Assembly (NCBI RefSeq): GCF_002735705.1
Contig: NZ_PDZL01000003.1
Coordinates: forward strand, 248,001-312,000
Direction: 5' to 3'
DNA length: 64,000 nt
DNA from: Janthinobacterium sp. BJB426
Lineage (GTDB): Bacteria > Pseudomonadota > Gammaproteobacteria > Burkholderiales > Burkholderiaceae_D
The translations under genes were made by a program, and so were the position numbers. The notes under the pieces were generated by a model. That model searched no databases, had not been told where the DNA came from, and was given only the letters and a program-made list of their open reading frames with translations. Every line of letters starts with the position of its first letter. The stretch's first letter is position 1. This document shows positions 62,579-64,000 of this stretch, one piece after another.

Positions 62579-62892
62579 TCAGTTCTTTTTCTTGATGGAA
62601 GAAGCCGCGCCCCGTGTAAAGGCGCGGCGGTGGCTAACTTGGTCGCGTCGCCGATGGTGATCACGCCAGCCGTATGCTTGTCGCTGGTGGCCACCTGGTC
62701 CCAGTTGGCGCCGGTGCCCAGCGCAGCATCGGATGGCGATTTGCCGCCTGAAGCTTCGTCCCAGGTGTAGCCCTTCAAGCCCAGGCCGAAGGTTTAGTCG
62801 ACCTGCATCGTCGTTTCGATGCAATCTTTGCCGTTGATCGTGTTGAGGTTGCTGATGATGTCGGAACCATCGGTACCGACACCTGCGCCGAA
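62579..62892 (-). pseudogene. Phage major capsid protein remnant
   Basis: The readable fragment is HFGAGVGTDGSDIISNLNTING, KDCIETTMQVD, then a stop codon TAA, then TFGLGLKGYTWDEASGGKSPSDAALGTG and WDQVATSDKHTAGVIT. A frameshift near the end leads to a closing AASSIKKKN. The N-terminal part is lost at the junction with the integrase remnant at about 62893. It has at least one stop and one frameshift. Confidence 0.7.
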
Positions 62893-63405
62893 ATGCGCGC
62901 GCTATGCAGCTCCTGCGGCGGCACAGGTGAGCAAGTGAGGAAGATCTCCGCCTTCTGCACGCCGATCGCGCAGGCTGCGATATGGGCGGCGCTACTGACC
63001 GGTGCGCGCCGCGGAGAACTGTTCCAGATTCAGCGTGAGCATATTGGGAAGGATTCGACCACCTTCCCTGCCAGCAATACTAAAACACTTCGTATGCGCG
63101 TGGTGCCGATCATTCCGGCGTTGGCGGCCATGGCTGAAGTATTTTCCATTGAATATGACTTTGTACGGTGTGCGAGTCGTCGTGGCGCCGCGCGCGCGTG
63201 AAGGCAGGCATACCTCACGTGAATTTCCACGACCTGCGCCATTCTTGCGCAAGCATCATGCTGGGCCTGGGCGTGAACCTGTACACCATCAGCAAAATTC
63301 TCGGTCATGCCAATGTGCAAACAACCCAGCGTTACGCACACTTGCAGTGTGGATGCTCAGCGCCTGGCGCTGGATAAGCTATCGGCGCTGGTGGTGGCGA
63401 AGTAA
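62893..63405 (+). pseudogene. Degenerate tyrosine integrase next to tRNA-Val
   Basis: The catalytic domain is spread over several frames: TGARRGELFQIQREHI with the first catalytic Arg, a short middle piece PLNMTLYGVR in another frame, then SSWRRARVKAGIPHVNFHDLRHS in a third. HDLRH, ILGHANVQTTQRYAHL give the remaining catalytic Arg, His and Tyr, and the closing LALDKLSALVVAK is shifted again, ending at 63405. At least three frameshifts make it inactive. The N-terminal half is missing. Confidence 0.85.
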
Positions 63406-63420
63406 ATTACACCCAATAAA

Positions 63421-63449
63421 AAAGCCGACTACATAAATGTGTCGGCTTT
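63421..63449 (-). terminator. Terminator of tRNA-Val
   Basis: AAAGCCGAC (63421-63429) pairs with GTCGGCTTT (63441-63449) around an 11-base loop. On the minus strand the stem is followed by T residues. It lies 32 bases past the tRNA 3' end. Confidence 0.85.
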
Positions 63450-63480
63450 AATATAAGTACTTGATTGTATTGCGAATTCT

Positions 63481-63555
63481 TGGTGGGAAGTGCAAGTTTC
63501 GAACTTGCGACCCCTGCAGTGTGAATGCAGTGCTCTACCCCTGAGCTAACCTCCC
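63481..63555 (-). tRNA. tRNA-Val (anticodon CAC)
   Basis: On the minus strand from 63555, acceptor arm GGGAGGT pairs with ACTTCCC; the D arm has GCTC-AGGGGTA-GAGC; the anticodon arm is CTGCA-TTCACAC-TGCAG with anticodon CAC; the T arm is GCAAG-TTCGAAA-CTTGC; discriminator A and encoded CCA at 63483-63481. It lies directly after dnaQ. Its 3' end faces the decayed integrase, the usual target side for tyrosine integrases. Confidence 0.95.
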
Positions 63556-63636
63556 GAAGCGAGGCGAATTATCGCATAGGTGTTGCGGCATCTGCAAGGG
63601 CTGGCGAGAGGAAATTTACCATACCCGCGCTTTTTC

Positions 63637-64000
63637 TCAGGCGGCCGCTGGCGGGGCCATGACGGCGGTCCAGATGCACTGGCCTTTGGCGGCCTTGTCG
63701 AGGCCGGCGATGGTGGCTTCGTGGGCGGCGAGTTCGTCGGCCGTGGCGCTCTGGAAGATGACTTCGGCCAGCGGCACGATTTCCAGGGCGGCGCCATCGG
63801 CGGCCACTTCCACTTCCTCTTCCATGCTCAGGCTGTTTTGCCCGCGCGTCATGGCCAGGTAGACGTCGGCCAGCAATTCCGAGTCAAGCAACGCGCCGTG
63901 CAGCTTGCGGTGGGCGTTCGAGACACCATAGCGGTCGCACAGGGCGTCCAGCGAGTTGCGCTTGCCCGGATGCATTTCCTTCGCCTGCACCAGGGTGTCG
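63637..64000 (-). CDS. dnaQ: DNA polymerase III epsilon subunit (partial, N-terminus beyond the window)
   Basis: The frame is open to the right edge and ends at TGA 63637. The visible part has FPGKRNSLDALC-like HPGKRNSLDALCDRYGV and HGALLDSELLADVYLAMTRGQ, which contain the Exo III motif with its His and Asp as in E. coli DnaQ. The C-terminal tail is Ala-rich and acidic (EEEVEVAADG) and binds the polymerase subunit in this family. It proofreads during replication. The catalytic N-terminal part is off the window. Confidence 0.92.
   Translation of the reverse strand, partial: DTLVQAKEMHPGKRNSLDALCDRYGVSNAHRKLHGALLDSELLADVYLAMTRGQNSLSMEEEVEVAADGAALEIVPLAEVIFQSATADELAAHEATIAGLDKAAKGQCIWTAVMAPPAAA

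Overview
This 64 kb window is GC-rich chromosomal DNA from a betaproteobacterium of the Oxalobacteraceae, most probably Janthinobacterium or a close relative such as Duganella or Massilia. The evidence is a complete violacein operon (vioABCDE), Burkholderiales-type porins, PEP-CTERM proteins, a monomeric NADP isocitrate dehydrogenase, and a dnaQ/tRNA-Val context at the right end. No rRNA genes, CRISPR arrays or intact insertion sequences were seen.

Layout. 1-4690: minus-strand operon of two dynamin-like P-loop GTPase-type proteins and a coiled-coil protein cut by the left edge. This is the least understood locus and a candidate undescribed system. 4981-8151: LysR/SDR pair and an Rrf2/thioredoxin-reductase-like pair. 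8265-13001: four-gene operon of a porin plus a membrane-bound FAD/cytochrome c polyol or aldonate dehydrogenase, with a perfect FNR-type site at its promoter. 13367-19601: MarR (HpaR-like), LacI and AraC regulators, a PhyH-type dioxygenase and a GH3 lipoprotein. 19606-26821: complete 3-hydroxybenzoate/gentisate pathway (monooxygenase, gentisate dioxygenase, fumarylpyruvate hydrolase, transporter, isomerase, porin) with a divergent LysR activator.

26828-29714: HxlR/azoreductase pair, a quinol-monooxygenase-like protein and two secreted unknowns. 29731-30630: an AT-rich orphan gene. 30762-36456 (minus strand): PBP1, a small protein, a class D beta-lactamase, a 52-residue charged protein, folE2 behind two identical palindromic operators, and alkB. 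36551-44888: UPF0303, SDR, GntR, thioesterase, aromatic amino acid permease, a large unknown, a PAS-GAF-GGDEF diguanylate cyclase, and a small metal-related pair. 44982-49731: icd and a Fur-boxed TonB receptor.

49732-58843: the violacein locus. A 531 bp leader carries phased A-tracts, a 14 bp hairpin and a perfect FNR-type box placed as for a class II promoter, followed by tightly coupled vioABCDE, a terminator and an MFS exporter. 58893-63405: a decayed island. It starts with the cut 3' end of a PEP-CTERM gene and holds an isolated barrel-like small protein, prophage head-gene remnants, an intact PEP-CTERM gene on the opposite strand, and a multiply frameshifted tyrosine integrase next to tRNA-Val(CAC). 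dnaQ runs off the right edge.

Aromatic supply and use recur across the window: AroP imports aromatic amino acids, violacein consumes tryptophan, and 3-hydroxybenzoate is degraded through gentisate. The two intergenic FNR-type boxes suggest oxygen-responsive control of the pigment operon and of the periplasmic dehydrogenase operon. All functions are inferred from reading the sequence; no database searches were run.
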